NCBI GenBank assembly: GCA_023387585.1
Contig: JAEWHZ010000378.1
Location: 1 to 30,300 of the forward strand
Source: Pseudomonadota bacterium
Lineage (GTDB): Bacteria > Pseudomonadota > Alphaproteobacteria > Rhizobiales > Devosiaceae
DNA length: 30,300 nucleotides
Reading direction: 5' to 3'
The notes under the pieces are model-generated. The model made no database searches and was not told the DNA's origin. It saw nothing but the letters and a program-made list of their open reading frames with translations. Position 1 is the first letter of the stretch. Every line of letters begins with the position of its first letter. Position numbers and translations under genes: made by a program. Shown here one piece after another: positions 1-9,069 of this stretch.

Positions 1-149
1 CACAGTTGCGGGGGCAGCCACGGTCTTGCGCCCTGATGGGTACGTCGCACCGTGTTCCCTTTTAATCCCCGTTGGCACCCGGCCGCCGGGGAACCAGCGA
101 CGCGCACAGTTAGGGCGAGGGGCGGGGTCGAGTCAACACGGCTTCGCTC

Positions 150-2189
150 TCACGGCCCGACCGCGACGATCGACCGGCCGAGCACGGTCCGCCCGGCCAC
201 ATCGAGGAAACGCACCTCATAGGTGCCGGGGGCTTCCGGCAGGGTGATCTCGAGGCTGTTGCGATCGATGGCGCTTTCGGCGCTGATCCAACTGAAATCG
301 GGCTGATCGGCGCGGGCGAGCGCCACGCGCTGGTCGGCGCTGTCGGCCCCGCCCGTCCAGGTCACGGTGATGGTTTCGCCCGGAGCGGCGGTGGCGGGCG
401 CGACGAGCCCCGCGCCGTCATCCATCGGCGCGTCGGCGGCCACCACCTCGATCGTGTGGCGCGCCATGACCCGGCCTCCGTGATCCAGCATATAGCGAAG
501 CTCGTAAAGCCCCGTTTCGGCCGGGGCGGTCAACTTGCCCTGCGCGGCCTCGTTCACCCGGATATAGGCGGCATAGGCGCCGTCCTCGGCGCCGGCGGGC
601 ACGATGGTGACATAGTCGCGCGGATGGATGGTCCCGGTCCAGGCGAGCGTCATTTCCGTCCCCGCCCGCACCCTGTCCGGTCCGTTGACGGTGACATCGC
701 CCTCAGCCACCTCGATCGGCGTCGTCGCCAGGACGCGCCCACCCGCATCGAGCTTGAGCCGGACCTCGTAAAGTCCCGGCTCGGAGGGCGCACGCAAGCT
801 GCCCTCATTGCCGTCTTCGATCCGATCATAGTCCGTATAGGCGCTCTCGTCGGCACCGGCGGGGACAATGGTGACATAGTCGCGCGGATGCAGGCCGTCG
901 GCCTGCCAGGTGACGGCGAAGGCCGACCCGACGACGACCTGTGTCGGCGCGCTGACCGAGACCTTGACATCCACCACCTCGATCGGGGTCGTGGCCAGGA
1001 CGCGCCCACCCGCATCGAGCTTGAGCCGGACCTCGTAAAGCCCCGGCTCGGCTGGCGCCCGCAGGCTGCCCTCATTGCCGTCCTCGATCCGATCATAGTC
1101 CGTATAGGCGCTCTCATCGGCGCCAGCAGGGACAATGGTGACGTAGTCGCGCGGATGCAGCCCCTCGGCCTGCCAGGTCACGGCAAAGGCCGACCCGACC
1201 ACGACCTGCGCCGGGGCGCTGACCAAGACCTCGATATCCACCACCTCGATCGGGGTAGTGGCCAGAACCCGGCCGCCGGCATCGAGCTTGAGGCGGACCT
1301 CGTAAAGCCCCGGCTCGCCCGGCGCCCGCAGGCTGCCCTCGCTCCCGCCTTCCGTGCGGTCATAATTAGTATAGGCGCTCTCATCGGCGCCGGCAGGGAC
1401 GATGGTGACATAGTCGCGCGGATCCAGCCCCTCGGCCTGCCAGGTCACGGCAAAAGCCGATCCGACGACGACCTGCGCCGGCGCGCTGACCGTCGCTTCC
1501 GGCAGCGCCGGCTCCGGTTCCTGTTCCGGTTCGGGGGTGTCGTTCGCCTTGGCGGGCGCGGCGACGACCTGTTGCAGCGCGTCGGACAGTTCCTGCGCGT
1601 TGTCGGCGGTCAGGAAGTGCCCGCCGGTTTCTGCGGCGATGCATTGCATCTGCATCAGCGCCTCGGCCTCCTCGCTCACATCGAAGCCGATGACATGGGC
1701 GGTGAAGTCGATGCCCGACTGCGCCAGCGCCCGGGCCGCAGCGCAGGGGTCAGGGTTGCAGGTCTCGATCCCGTCGGAAACCAGGATGACCGTCGCCGCC
1801 TGTTCTGTGTGGCGCAACGCTTCCGCGGCCACGATGACGGCGTCGGTCATCGGCGTCATGCCGCGTGGATCGAGTGTGTTCACGATACGGATGATGTCCT
1901 GCGCCGTCCCCGGGGCAGGTTCGATGACCGTCTGGATATCGGAGCACTGGCCGCGCTCGCGATGCCCATAGGTCACGAAGCCGAGATTCTGGTCCTGCGG
2001 GAAGTCGGACAGGATATCGCCCACAACCTCGCGCGCGATGACGATCTTGTTGACGCCGTCGATCTGTCCCCACATGGACCCCGAAGCGTCGAGTACGAGG
2101 ATCGTGCCGGGACGCTCCTCGGCGGTCGCGGGCAGGGCGAGGGTGCCGACGGCGAGGATGGCGGCAGCCGCCTTGAGAAGGGATTTCAT
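150..2189 (-). CDS. Secreted VWA-domain protein with five C-terminal beta-type repeats
   Basis: Encodes 679 residues. An N-terminal signal peptide (about residues 1-23, ending in ATA before EERPG) predicts export to the periplasm or surface. A von Willebrand A domain follows, with the MIDAS motif DASGS at 34-38, so it should bind a divalent metal and a protein ligand. After a Pro/Glu-rich linker (about 205-229) come five repeats of 88-95 residues. The first three (about 230-496) are almost identical; the last two are diverged. The frame stays open upstream to 3161, but the real start is the ATG at 2187-2189, because a signal peptide begins there and it overlaps the stop of the upstream membrane-protein gene as ATGA. 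The partner and role are unknown; adhesion or envelope-stress functions are guesses. The VWA assignment is firm. Confidence 0.85.
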   Translation of the reverse strand: MKSLLKAAAAILAVGTLALPATAEERPGTILVLDASGSMWGQIDGVNKIVIAREVVGDILSDFPQDQNLGFVTYGHRERGQCSDIQTVIEPAPGTAQDIIRIVNTLDPRGMTPMTDAVIVAAEALRHTEQAATVILVSDGIETCNPDPCAAARALAQSGIDFTAHVIGFDVSEEAEALMQMQCIAAETGGHFLTADNAQELSDALQQVVAAPAKANDTPEPEQEPEPALPEATVSAPAQVVVGSAFAVTWQAEGLDPRDYVTIVPAGADESAYTNYDRTEGGSEGSLRAPGEPGLYEVRLKLDAGGRVLATTPIEVVDIEVLVSAPAQVVVGSAFAVTWQAEGLHPRDYVTIVPAGADESAYTDYDRIEDGNEGSLRAPAEPGLYEVRLKLDAGGRVLATTPIEVVDVKVSVSAPTQVVVGSAFAVTWQADGLHPRDYVTIVPAGADESAYTDYDRIEDGNEGSLRAPSEPGLYEVRLKLDAGGRVLATTPIEVAEGDVTVNGPDRVRAGTEMTLAWTGTIHPRDYVTIVPAGAEDGAYAAYIRVNEAAQGKLTAPAETGLYELRYMLDHGGRVMARHTIEVVAADAPMDDGAGLVAPATAAPGETITVTWTGGADSADQRVALARADQPDFSWISAESAIDRNSLEITLPEAPGTYEVRFLDVAGRTVLGRSIVAVGP
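700..1500 (-). repeat. Three near-identical 267-bp intragenic tandem repeats
   Basis: The VWA gene holds three consecutive copies of a unit encoding 89 residues. A shared anchor (GTGACRTAGTCGCGCGG on the plus strand) begins at 871, 1138 and 1405, which is exactly 267 bp apart each time. A more diverged fourth copy has its anchor at 607, 264 bp away. Each unit carries the protein motif HPRDYVTIVPAGADES (DPRDY in the first) and ends in GGRVLATTPIEV. The first three copies are nearly identical at DNA level while the flanking repeats are diverged, which points to recent duplication or gene conversion. Copy number could vary between strains or be mis-assembled. Confidence 0.85.
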
Positions 2190-3163
2190 ACGGGTTCTCC
2201 CGTTCGCGTGGCGTGGTCCGCCGGCCCGGACGCGATGCGCGCCTTGAGCTTGCGGAAATGCGAGGACATCTGTTCCAGCCGCGCCTCCCATTCGGGATCG
2301 GGCACCTGGCCTTCGATGGTCTTGAAATAGACCTGCATCAGGCAGGCGACGGCGAAGGGTTCGAGAAACGCCGCCTTCACGCTCCAGGCGAACAGCAGCG
2401 CGAAGATGAAGCCGCCCGCCGACCAGGCGCCGGGCATGGCATAGACAAGCGCCGCCGCGGGCGCGAGCATGACGAGAAACACCACGAAGGCCAGCCCATA
2501 GGTGATCAGCGTCAGCCAGGCGGCGTTCTTCAGCATCACCTTCCAGTTCTGGCCATACAGCACCAGCGCCTCGCGCGCCGAACCCCAGGCGTCGCTGGAG
2601 CCGGTGCGAATGGCATGGGCGAGGATCACTTCGTCGATGAAGCCCACGGCGATGCGCAGGAAAGCCTGCACCACGCCCATCAGCTGCGACAGATAGGGAA
2701 CGGGCAGGATCGACAGGATTCCGCGCGCCAGCCCGGTCACGGCGCGGATCACGCCCTTCACCAGCTGATCGAGCGCGAAAAGCACCGAGGCCTGGCCGAA
2801 GCGCTGTTTCACCACGGCGGTCGCATGGGTGATCTGGTTGCGCCCCTCCGGCAGCCTCCTGCCGTCGATCAGCTCGACCAGCACCGCGATATGACCCGCC
2901 TTGACGATATAGAGGATATATTCGCGCACCCAGTACATGATTGCGCCGGTGACGCCGAAGCCGATCAGCCCGCCCCAGGCCATGGAGGTCTGCTGGAAAT
3001 CGCTGCCCCCAAGCGCGCCCACGCCCCAGCCGAGCCCCACCCCGGTCCCGGTCGCCAGCACATAGGCGAGGGCGATGCCGAAATAGACCGCCGCGCGCAG
3101 CACGACGAACGGCAGAGTCTGCCCCATCAGGCCGAGCGATCGGCCGATACTGAAATCCCACAT
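2186..3163 (-). CDS. Conserved multi-pass membrane protein, function unknown
   Basis: Encodes 325 residues. Hydrophobic stretches lie near residues 18-55 (two glycine-rich segments), 60-85, 135-175 and 215-265, with a charged C-terminal tail (about 280-325, EARLEQMSSHFRKLKARI) likely to be cytoplasmic. I do not recognise a named family. Its stop overlaps the start of the downstream VWA gene by four bases (2186-2189), so the two are probably translated together and may act together at the envelope. The ATG at 3161-3163 is the natural start, since the protein opens with MWDFSIGRSLGLMGQ and the first membrane segment follows directly. About 150 bases without a gene separate it from the upstream ROK regulator gene. 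Confidence 0.7.
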   Translation of the reverse strand: MWDFSIGRSLGLMGQTLPFVVLRAAVYFGIALAYVLATGTGVGLGWGVGALGGSDFQQTSMAWGGLIGFGVTGAIMYWVREYILYIVKAGHIAVLVELIDGRRLPEGRNQITHATAVVKQRFGQASVLFALDQLVKGVIRAVTGLARGILSILPVPYLSQLMGVVQAFLRIAVGFIDEVILAHAIRTGSSDAWGSAREALVLYGQNWKVMLKNAAWLTLITYGLAFVVFLVMLAPAAALVYAMPGAWSAGGFIFALLFAWSVKAAFLEPFAVACLMQVYFKTIEGQVPDPEWEARLEQMSSHFRKLKARIASGPADHATRTGEPV

Positions 3164-3313
3164 GAGTTCCGCAACCTGTTCCCGACGGGAAAAGCCGGGC
3201 CCTGCCGGGCGGCTGATCCGTTCACATCAAGACCTTAGCGTCTTACCGGCATCGTGTCATACGCCACCTGGACTATTGACCGTGCGACGGGCCGACGCCG
3301 GCCTTCTCGGAAT

Positions 3314-4501
3314 TCAGGAAGCCTGAAGCGGCTTGTCCGCCTCGCGCGCAAATCGTATCTGCGGCAGAACCAGCGCCACGGCGCCGCGCACGGCCCCCAA
3401 TTCACCGAGCTGGCCCGCCATGACCTCTATCTTGCGCGGAAAGCCGGGCGTCAGCATCGTCTCGATCGACCGGCGCACAGGCGCGACGATCAGCTCTCCG
3501 AGCACCGAAACCTCGCCGCCCAGAACGATTGCGGAGGGATCGAGAATGATCGCGGCCGATGCGACCGCCCGTCCGACCTGGCCGGCCGCTTCGGAAAAAA
3601 CGCGGGCTGCGATTTCATCGCCTCGCCGAACGGCCTCGACGAGATCGTGTTGCGTGGCGACGTTGCGGCCCAGTTTCTGCACCTTGAGCAGCAGGGCTTC
3701 CAGCCCGGCAACCGTTTCGAGGCACCCCCGCGCTCCGCAATAGCATGGCTGCCCGTTTTTGGGGTCGATGGGAAAATGGCCGAACTCGCCCGCCATGCCG
3801 TGAGCCCCGGTCACCAGCGCTCCATCCTTGACCCATCCCCCGCCGACGCCGCTGGACCAGTGGAGGTACAGCACCTGGTTGTGGTTGCGCGCCGTGCCCC
3901 ACATCGATTCCGCAAGGCACGCCAGATGGGAATTGTTGGCGATTCTGACGGCGAATCCCAGTTTCGCCTCCAGCCCCGCTACCAGCTTGCGAATGGCCTG
4001 GCTGGGAACGACGGGGTCCACCAATCCGCTGAACCCGAGTCCCAGATGCTTGATCTGCTGCAGCGACACGCCGCTCTCCCTGGCGATCCGCTCGAGAAGC
4101 GCCAATACGAGCTCCAGCGCCACCGGATCGCCCGGCGATGGCAACTCGTCCTCCCCATAGGCGACCTGTTCATGCGCCGCGTTGATCAGCAGGACCCGTA
4201 TCCGGCGGCGCGCGACCTCGATGCCGGCGAACAGCGCGATCGTGGGGTTGAGGGCGAAGATGGTCTGCGGCCGCCCGCGCTTCCTCAACTGGCGGTTGTG
4301 CTGCGCCTCGACCAGTACCCCCCGGCCGATCAGATTCTTTGCAATGGTGAAAGCCGTTGTCCGGCCGAGATTGGCACGTTCGGCCAGTTCATTGCGGCTC
4401 AAGGGTCCGAACCGCCTCAGGGCCGCGATGATCGCATCTTCGCCGATGTCGCGGAGGCGACTTTGATCGGCCAGCGATTTTTCTTTTGGGTGTTCGATCA
4501 T
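3314..4501 (-). CDS. ROK-family transcriptional regulator
   Basis: Encodes 395 residues. An N-terminal winged helix-turn-helix (about 20-65, with PLSRNELAERANLGRTTAFTIAKNLIGRG within it) precedes a ROK sugar-kinase-like domain. The ROK zinc site is intact: H242, C253, C255 and C260 in GHFPIDPKNGQPCYCGARGCLE. The kinase ENDxN catalytic Asp is replaced by Asn190 (ANNSH) and the phosphate-loop Asp by Glu95 (GIEV), so this should bind a sugar ligand without phosphorylating it. I chose the ATG at 4499-4501; the frame extends to a GTG at 4585, but those 28 extra residues look unlike the family. It diverges from the sulfatase gene and is the obvious candidate regulator of that operon, which suggests a sugar-like inducer. 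Confidence 0.85.
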   Translation of the reverse strand: MIEHPKEKSLADQSRLRDIGEDAIIAALRRFGPLSRNELAERANLGRTTAFTIAKNLIGRGVLVEAQHNRQLRKRGRPQTIFALNPTIALFAGIEVARRRIRVLLINAAHEQVAYGEDELPSPGDPVALELVLALLERIARESGVSLQQIKHLGLGFSGLVDPVVPSQAIRKLVAGLEAKLGFAVRIANNSHLACLAESMWGTARNHNQVLYLHWSSGVGGGWVKDGALVTGAHGMAGEFGHFPIDPKNGQPCYCGARGCLETVAGLEALLLKVQKLGRNVATQHDLVEAVRRGDEIAARVFSEAAGQVGRAVASAAIILDPSAIVLGGEVSVLGELIVAPVRRSIETMLTPGFPRKIEVMAGQLGELGAVRGAVALVLPQIRFAREADKPLQAS

Positions 4502-4630
4502 GGTCCGCAGAAAAGTCCAGCATGCTTGCCGATGCCGTTCGTGGCCGGTGCTTCGCGGCGAAGCACAAAGCAATCCGGCATCCACGTCCAGCCCCGTTGG
4601 GCAACAAACGACATCGCCGCACGAGACGGG

Positions 4631-4684
4631 TTGCGGTCACGGCACAGCCATGATTATAGTCGGCCTGCGGATTAAATACAGGCC
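4631..4684 (+). promoter_or_regulatory. Candidate promoter and operator of the sulfatase operon
   Basis: In the 203-bp gap between the divergent ROK and sulfatase genes, TTGCGG (4631-4636) and TATAGT (4655-4660) are spaced by 18 bases and resemble a sigma-70 promoter reading toward the sulfatase. Directly downstream lies an inverted repeat, GGCCTG (4662-4667) and CAGGCC (4679-4684), around an AT-rich centre (attaaata). An operator at the likely transcription start would suit repression by the ROK protein. The promoter elements are imperfect; this is inferred by eye. Confidence 0.4.
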
Positions 4685-4704
4685 GCCGACGAACTCGAGA
4701 CCTC

Positions 4705-6201
4705 ATGTCGCAGACCGCGCCCAATATCCTGTTCCTGATGACCGACCAGCATCGGGTCGACACGCTGCCTTGCTATGGCAATCGCGTCGTCAGCACGCCC
4801 AATCTCGACCGCATCGCCGGCGGCGGCACGCGCTTCGATCGCATGTATACGCCCACCGCCATCTGCACGCCCGCCCGCGCCTCGCTGATGACGGGCCGGC
4901 AGCCGTTCCGCCATGGCCTGCTGGTCAATCCCGAGCGCGGCCACGGCCAGATCGAACTGCCCGAAGGCGTGCCGACCTGGAGCCAGGTGCTCGCCCGCGC
5001 TGGCTACAATGTCGGCTATTCCGGCAAGTGGCATGTCGGGCGGGATCTGGGGCCGGATCATTACGGCATGGAGGGCGAGCACATGCCGGGCGCTCTCAAT
5101 CCCTTCGATTACCCGCCCTATGCCGCCTGGCTCGATAAGCATGGGTTGCCGCCTTTCGGCACCCGCGACGCCGTCTTTTCGGCCGCGCCGAACCGCTCGG
5201 GAAGGGGCCATCTGTTCGCCGCCCGCCTGACGCAGCCTTTCGAGGCGACCGTCGAGAACTACATCGCCGATCGCGCGCTCGGCCTGCTCGATCACTACGT
5301 AGCCGAATACAGGGATGCGGGCAAGCCGTTCATGCTGACGGCAAGCTGGTTCGGGCCGCACCTGCCCTATCTCATCCCGGATCGCTATTACGACATGTAC
5401 GATCCCGCCGATGTCGAACTGCCCGCCTCCTTCGCCGAGGATTTCGTCGGCAAGCCGCCGATCCAGCGCCGATACAGCGAATATTGGGGGGTGGACGGCT
5501 TCAGCCGCGATGAATGGCGCAAGCTGGTGGCGGTCTATTGGGGCTATGTCACCCTGATCGACGATGCCGTCGGCCGGCTGCTCGAAGCGCTGGATGCCCA
5601 CGGCCTGTGGGACGAAACCAATATCGCGTTCACCGCCGACCATGGCGAGTTCACCGGCGCCCATCGGCTGCACGACAAGGGGCCGGGCATGTACGAGGAT
5701 ATCTATCGCATCCCCGGCCTGCTCCGCATGCCCGGCCATGCGCCGCAGGTCCGGACCGAGCTGGTCTCGCTCGTCGATCTCGCCGCGACCTTCCTTGATC
5801 TGGCGGGGGCGGGCGACGGCATGCAGACCGACGGGAGAAGCCTCGTGCCCCTCGTGCGCGGCGAGGCGGTCCCCGATTGGCGTCGGGAGATCGTCGCCGA
5901 GTTCCACGGGCATCATTTCCCCTATTCGCAGCGCATGATCCGCGATGATCGGCACAAGCTGGTCGTGAGCCCGGAAAGCGTCAACGAGCTCTACGATCTC
6001 GAGACGGACCCGGACGAACTGCACAATCTGTATGAAGCGCCCGCCTATCGGGCCATTCGCGACGGACTGGCCGGGCGCCTCTATCGCGTGCTGGTCGAGC
6101 GCGGGGACCCTGCCTATAGCTGGCTGACCTACATGGCCCCCATCGGGGCCGCACGGGTTGGCGATGTCGATGGAGTTGCCGACCGTGTCTTCGAGGGTTG
6201 A
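4705..6201 (+). CDS. Type I (formylglycine-dependent) sulfatase, cytoplasmic
   Basis: Encodes 498 residues of the alkaline-phosphatase-superfamily sulfatases, which hydrolyse sulfate esters. The signature C-x-P-x-R is C54-T-P-A-R58, so Cys54 should be converted to formylglycine by an FGE. Metal and active-site motifs are visible: TDQ at 13-15, GKWH at 107-110 (Lys108, His110), and ADHGE with Asp312/His313. There is no signal peptide (MSQTAPNILFLMTDQ), so it acts in the cytoplasm and its substrate must be imported. It heads an operon with a sulfonate/sulfate-ester-type ABC transporter and an AGE-family epimerase, and a true FGE lies at 10264. A sulfated sugar or related ester is the likely substrate. 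Phosphonate monoester hydrolases share the fold and motif, so phosphorus-ester activity cannot be excluded. Confidence 0.88.
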   Translation: MSQTAPNILFLMTDQHRVDTLPCYGNRVVSTPNLDRIAGGGTRFDRMYTPTAICTPARASLMTGRQPFRHGLLVNPERGHGQIELPEGVPTWSQVLARAGYNVGYSGKWHVGRDLGPDHYGMEGEHMPGALNPFDYPPYAAWLDKHGLPPFGTRDAVFSAAPNRSGRGHLFAARLTQPFEATVENYIADRALGLLDHYVAEYRDAGKPFMLTASWFGPHLPYLIPDRYYDMYDPADVELPASFAEDFVGKPPIQRRYSEYWGVDGFSRDEWRKLVAVYWGYVTLIDDAVGRLLEALDAHGLWDETNIAFTADHGEFTGAHRLHDKGPGMYEDIYRIPGLLRMPGHAPQVRTELVSLVDLAATFLDLAGAGDGMQTDGRSLVPLVRGEAVPDWRREIVAEFHGHHFPYSQRMIRDDRHKLVVSPESVNELYDLETDPDELHNLYEAPAYRAIRDGLAGRLYRVLVERGDPAYSWLTYMAPIGAARVGDVDGVADRVFEG

Positions 6202-6991
6202 AAGGGCGTCGCCGCCCCTGGCGGCCGGCGGCCGGTCCGTTCGGACGCTGTCTGCCGGCATCGGTTTCGGCGTTGCGTCGGCCGTTTTGGCGCTGCTGGT
6301 CTGGATCCTGCTCGCCAACAGCTCGATCCGCGGCTTTCCCGGGCCGCTTCCCGTCGCGCAGGAGGCCTGGAGGACCCTGCTCAACGGCACGCTGCCGGGT
6401 GACCTGTGGGCAAGCCTGCAACGCGTCCTGCTCGGCTATGCGCTCGGCGTCCTGCTGGCGGTGCCCGTCGGCTTCGCCCTGGGCTGGTATCCGACCGTGC
6501 GCAGGCTGTTCCTGCCCTGGCTGCAGTTCCTGCGCATGATCCCGCCTCTGGCGGTCATTCCCCTCGCCATCGTGCTCATGGGCATCGGCGAGACGCCCAA
6601 GGTCTTCGTCATCTTCCTGGCCGCCTTCCTTGCGGCGCTGGTCTCCACCTATCAGGGCGTGATCTCTGTCGACCGCACGCTCATCAACGCCGCCCGCGTC
6701 CTCGGCGCGCGCGATCGCAACGTCTTCGTTTCCGTGGTCGTGCCGGCCTCGACGCCTTTCATCCTGGTGGGGATGCGCGTCGGGCTCGGCGCCGCCTGGG
6801 GCACGGTGGTCGCGGCCGAGCTGATCGCCGCCCAGTCCGGCCTCGGCTTCCGCATGCAGCAGGCCCAGCTCTACTACAACCTGCCGAGCATTTTCGTGCA
6901 GCTTATCGCCATCGGGCTCATCGGCCTCGTCATGGACCAGATTCTGCTCCGCATCGAGCACTCCCTCGGTTCCTGGCAGGAGCGCCGCTGA
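6164..6991 (+). CDS. ABC transporter permease, TauC/SsuC type
   Basis: Encodes about 275 residues with roughly six membrane segments, the first at about 30-50. The BPD_transp_1 core contains the coupling-helix region DRTLINAARVLGARDRNVF, typical of nitrate/sulfonate/taurine permeases. It overlaps the end of the sulfatase gene by 38 bases. Starts at TTG 6158, ATG 6164, ATG 6170 or GTG 6185 are all possible; I chose 6164 because a GGG precedes it at a usable distance. Its stop overlaps the start of the ATPase gene (TGATG at 6989-6993), so permease and ATPase are translationally coupled. Known relatives move taurine, alkanesulfonates or aryl sulfates; the context favours a sulfate ester here. 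Confidence 0.88.
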   Translation: MSMELPTVSSRVERASPPLAAGGRSVRTLSAGIGFGVASAVLALLVWILLANSSIRGFPGPLPVAQEAWRTLLNGTLPGDLWASLQRVLLGYALGVLLAVPVGFALGWYPTVRRLFLPWLQFLRMIPPLAVIPLAIVLMGIGETPKVFVIFLAAFLAALVSTYQGVISVDRTLINAARVLGARDRNVFVSVVVPASTPFILVGMRVGLGAAWGTVVAAELIAAQSGLGFRMQQAQLYYNLPSIFVQLIAIGLIGLVMDQILLRIEHSLGSWQERR

Positions 6992-7770
6992 TGCCGGAAA
7001 TTCGCTTCGACCGCGTTTCGCGCGCTTTCGTCATCAATGGCATCGCCTTCCAGGCGCTCGACGACATCGGTCTGACCATAGAGGACGGCGAATTCGTCAC
7101 CATCGTGGGCCCCTCCGGCTGCGGCAAGAGCACTCTGCTCAACATCGCCGCCGGCCTGCTCGACGCCGATAGCGGCGAGACCCGCGTGGGCAGCGAGCTG
7201 GTGTCCGGCCCCAGCCCCAGCCGCGGCGTCATCTTCCAGCAATATGCGCTGTTTCCCTGGATGACCGTGCGCCAGAACGTCGAGTTCGGACCGAAGCTTG
7301 CCGGGGTCCCCTCGGCCCAGCGGATACGGACGGCGCAGCATTATATCGATCTGGTCGGCCTCACCGATTTCGCCGACACCCTGCCCAAGAACCTGTCCGG
7401 CGGCATGAAGCAGCGCACCGCCATCGCCCGGGCTTATGCCGCCGATCCCAAGATCCTGCTGATGGACGAGCCTTTCGGCGCGCTCGACGCCCTGACGCGC
7501 GTGCATATGCAGCAGCAATTGCTCGCCACCTGGTCCGAGGACCGGCGCACGGTGATGTTCGTCACCCATGACGTGGACGAGGCGGTGTTCCTCGCCAATC
7601 GGGTGATCGTCATGGCGGCCCGCCCGGGCCGGATCAAGGAGATCATCGACATCGACCTGCCCTATCCGCGAACCGACGACGTCCGCCTCTCCGACGAATT
7701 CACCGACTATCGCCGGGCGGTCTGGAAGAGCGTCTACGACCAACCCTCGGCAAGGGGGAGCGACGAATGA
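6991..7770 (+). CDS. ABC transporter ATP-binding protein, TauB/SsuB type
   Basis: Encodes 259 residues. Walker A is GPSGCGKST at 40-48, the Q-loop FQQYALFPW at 82-90, the signature LSGGMKQR at 135-142, Walker B ILLMDEPFGALD at 155-166 and the switch His in FVTHDVDEA. The C-terminal IVMAARPGRIKEIIDIDLPYPR is characteristic of the nitrate/sulfonate/taurine class. The ATG at 6991 overlaps the permease stop, and the stop overlaps the epimerase start as ATGA (7767-7770). It should energise import through the upstream permease together with the binding protein at 9070. Confidence 0.92.
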   Translation: MPEIRFDRVSRAFVINGIAFQALDDIGLTIEDGEFVTIVGPSGCGKSTLLNIAAGLLDADSGETRVGSELVSGPSPSRGVIFQQYALFPWMTVRQNVEFGPKLAGVPSAQRIRTAQHYIDLVGLTDFADTLPKNLSGGMKQRTAIARAYAADPKILLMDEPFGALDALTRVHMQQQLLATWSEDRRTVMFVTHDVDEAVFLANRVIVMAARPGRIKEIIDIDLPYPRTDDVRLSDEFTDYRRAVWKSVYDQPSARGSDE

Positions 7771-9044
7771 TCAGCGCCGCCGATCGCGATTTCATCCGCG
7801 AGCGCCAGGCCTTTTACGCCCGGCACCTGCGCGACGACGTGCTGCCCTGGTGGCTGGACAACGCCATCGACGAGACCCATGGCGGCGTCTTCACCTATTG
7901 GGACGGCGCCGGCGACGCGCTCACCTTGCGCACGACCGACAAATATGTCTGGTCCCAGGGCCGCTGGGGCTGGACCGTCGCCATGCTGGCGCGCCTCGCG
8001 GCCGCGCGGCCCGATCTCGGGCTCGATGCGGCCCGCCTGCGGCGCAGCGCGCTCGCCACCGCCGAATTGCTGGTTTCGGGCGCCGTCCTCCCCGACGGCA
8101 CCTGCGCCAGCATCGTCACCCGGGAGGGCAGGCCGCTCGAAAGGGTGCCGGGCAAGGGGCTGCATGACAGCGTCTTTTCCGACCTGTTCGTCTCGCTCGC
8201 CTTTTCTGGCGCCGAAATGGTCGCCGGCACCGGCGACTGGGGGCGGCGGGCTGTCGATCTGATGGCGTCCGCCGAAGCACGCATCCGCAATGGCGCGGTG
8301 CGCTCCGAGCCCTATCCGGTGCCGGAAGGTTTCGACAGCTTCGCGCTCAACATGATCCTGATCAATACTGGCGCCGAGATATTCGCCGTCATGCAGGCGC
8401 CCGAAGCCGCCGGCGTCGCCGAACGCGCAGCGAGGGCCCTGCGCCATGAGTTCTCCGATGGCGGCGATATGTGCGAGCTGCGCCCGCGCGACACGGCCCT
8501 GGCTGAAACGCTCGATGCGCGCCACCGCAATCCCGGCCACGTCCTCGAGGGGCTGTGGATGTATCGCCAGGCGGCCGACCTGATTCCGGCCGTCGCCGCC
8601 GTCGATCCCGATTGCGACCGCTGGCTGGCCCGGAGCTTCTCGCATATGTGCCGGCTCGGCTGGGACGAACAGGAGGGCGGGCTGCTGCGTTTCGTCGATC
8701 GCGAGGGCGGCCCTCCGCGCGGCACCGATCGCGGTAGCACCTATGAAGCCATCGTCCGTTCGGGTTGGGACTGGAAGCTGTGGTGGCCGCATAACGAGGC
8801 GCTCTATGCGGCTCTGCTCATCTTCCTGCGCACCGGCGACCCCGAGATCGGCGCCTGGTATCGCCGGCTCGACGACTACACCTTCAGCCATTTTCCCGCC
8901 GGCCCCGGCCGCGAATGGAAACAGATCCTCGACCGCCAGGGCCGACCCATGGCGCCCGACGCCAAGGCCGCGCTTCCGGTCAAGGACCCGTACCACCTGC
9001 TGCGCGGCCTGTTGCTGCTTCTTGAACTCGACCCCGCCTCCTGA
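7767..9044 (+). CDS. AGE-family sugar epimerase/isomerase
   Basis: Encodes 425 residues of the (alpha/alpha)6-barrel N-acylglucosamine 2-epimerase superfamily, which includes GlcNAc 2-epimerase, mannose isomerase, cellobiose epimerase and the sulfoquinovose isomerase YihS. Family landmarks are GGVFTYWD near the N-terminus, DKYVWSQGRWGWT, a GHVLEGLWMY helix carrying the conserved His, and KLWWPHNEALYA with the second catalytic-type His. No signal peptide, so cytoplasmic. Four-base overlap with the ATPase gene places it firmly in the sulfatase operon. The simplest reading is that it isomerises the sugar freed by the sulfatase, or the sulfated sugar itself. Which sugar cannot be read from sequence. 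Confidence 0.8.
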   Translation: MISAADRDFIRERQAFYARHLRDDVLPWWLDNAIDETHGGVFTYWDGAGDALTLRTTDKYVWSQGRWGWTVAMLARLAAARPDLGLDAARLRRSALATAELLVSGAVLPDGTCASIVTREGRPLERVPGKGLHDSVFSDLFVSLAFSGAEMVAGTGDWGRRAVDLMASAEARIRNGAVRSEPYPVPEGFDSFALNMILINTGAEIFAVMQAPEAAGVAERAARALRHEFSDGGDMCELRPRDTALAETLDARHRNPGHVLEGLWMYRQAADLIPAVAAVDPDCDRWLARSFSHMCRLGWDEQEGGLLRFVDREGGPPRGTDRGSTYEAIVRSGWDWKLWWPHNEALYAALLIFLRTGDPEIGAWYRRLDDYTFSHFPAGPGREWKQILDRQGRPMAPDAKAALPVKDPYHLLRGLLLLLELDPAS

Positions 9045-9069
9045 TCCTCACCCGCCGAAAGGACCCGAC

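Noticed and set aside
90..103. Short GC hairpin (CCCGG/CCGGG) downstream of the VWA gene
   Set aside because: Five-pair stem with a tiny loop and no T-run; not enough for a terminator call. I see nothing else in 1-149.
607..1490. CRISPR-like array from the regular repeats
   Set aside because: The repeats are 267-bp coding units without spacers, in frame within the VWA gene.
456..2330. Long plus-strand open frame opposite the VWA gene
   Set aside because: Arg/Gly/Asp-rich, low-complexity translation mirroring the repeats on the other strand; a GC-rich shadow frame.
4502..4585. N-terminal extension of the ROK regulator to a GTG at 4585
   Set aside because: The extra 28 residues do not resemble the family, and the ATG at 4499-4501 gives the normal length.
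4672..6390. 572-codon minus-strand frame opposite the sulfatase gene
   Set aside because: It lies antisense to clear sulfatase motifs and has no recognisable domain.
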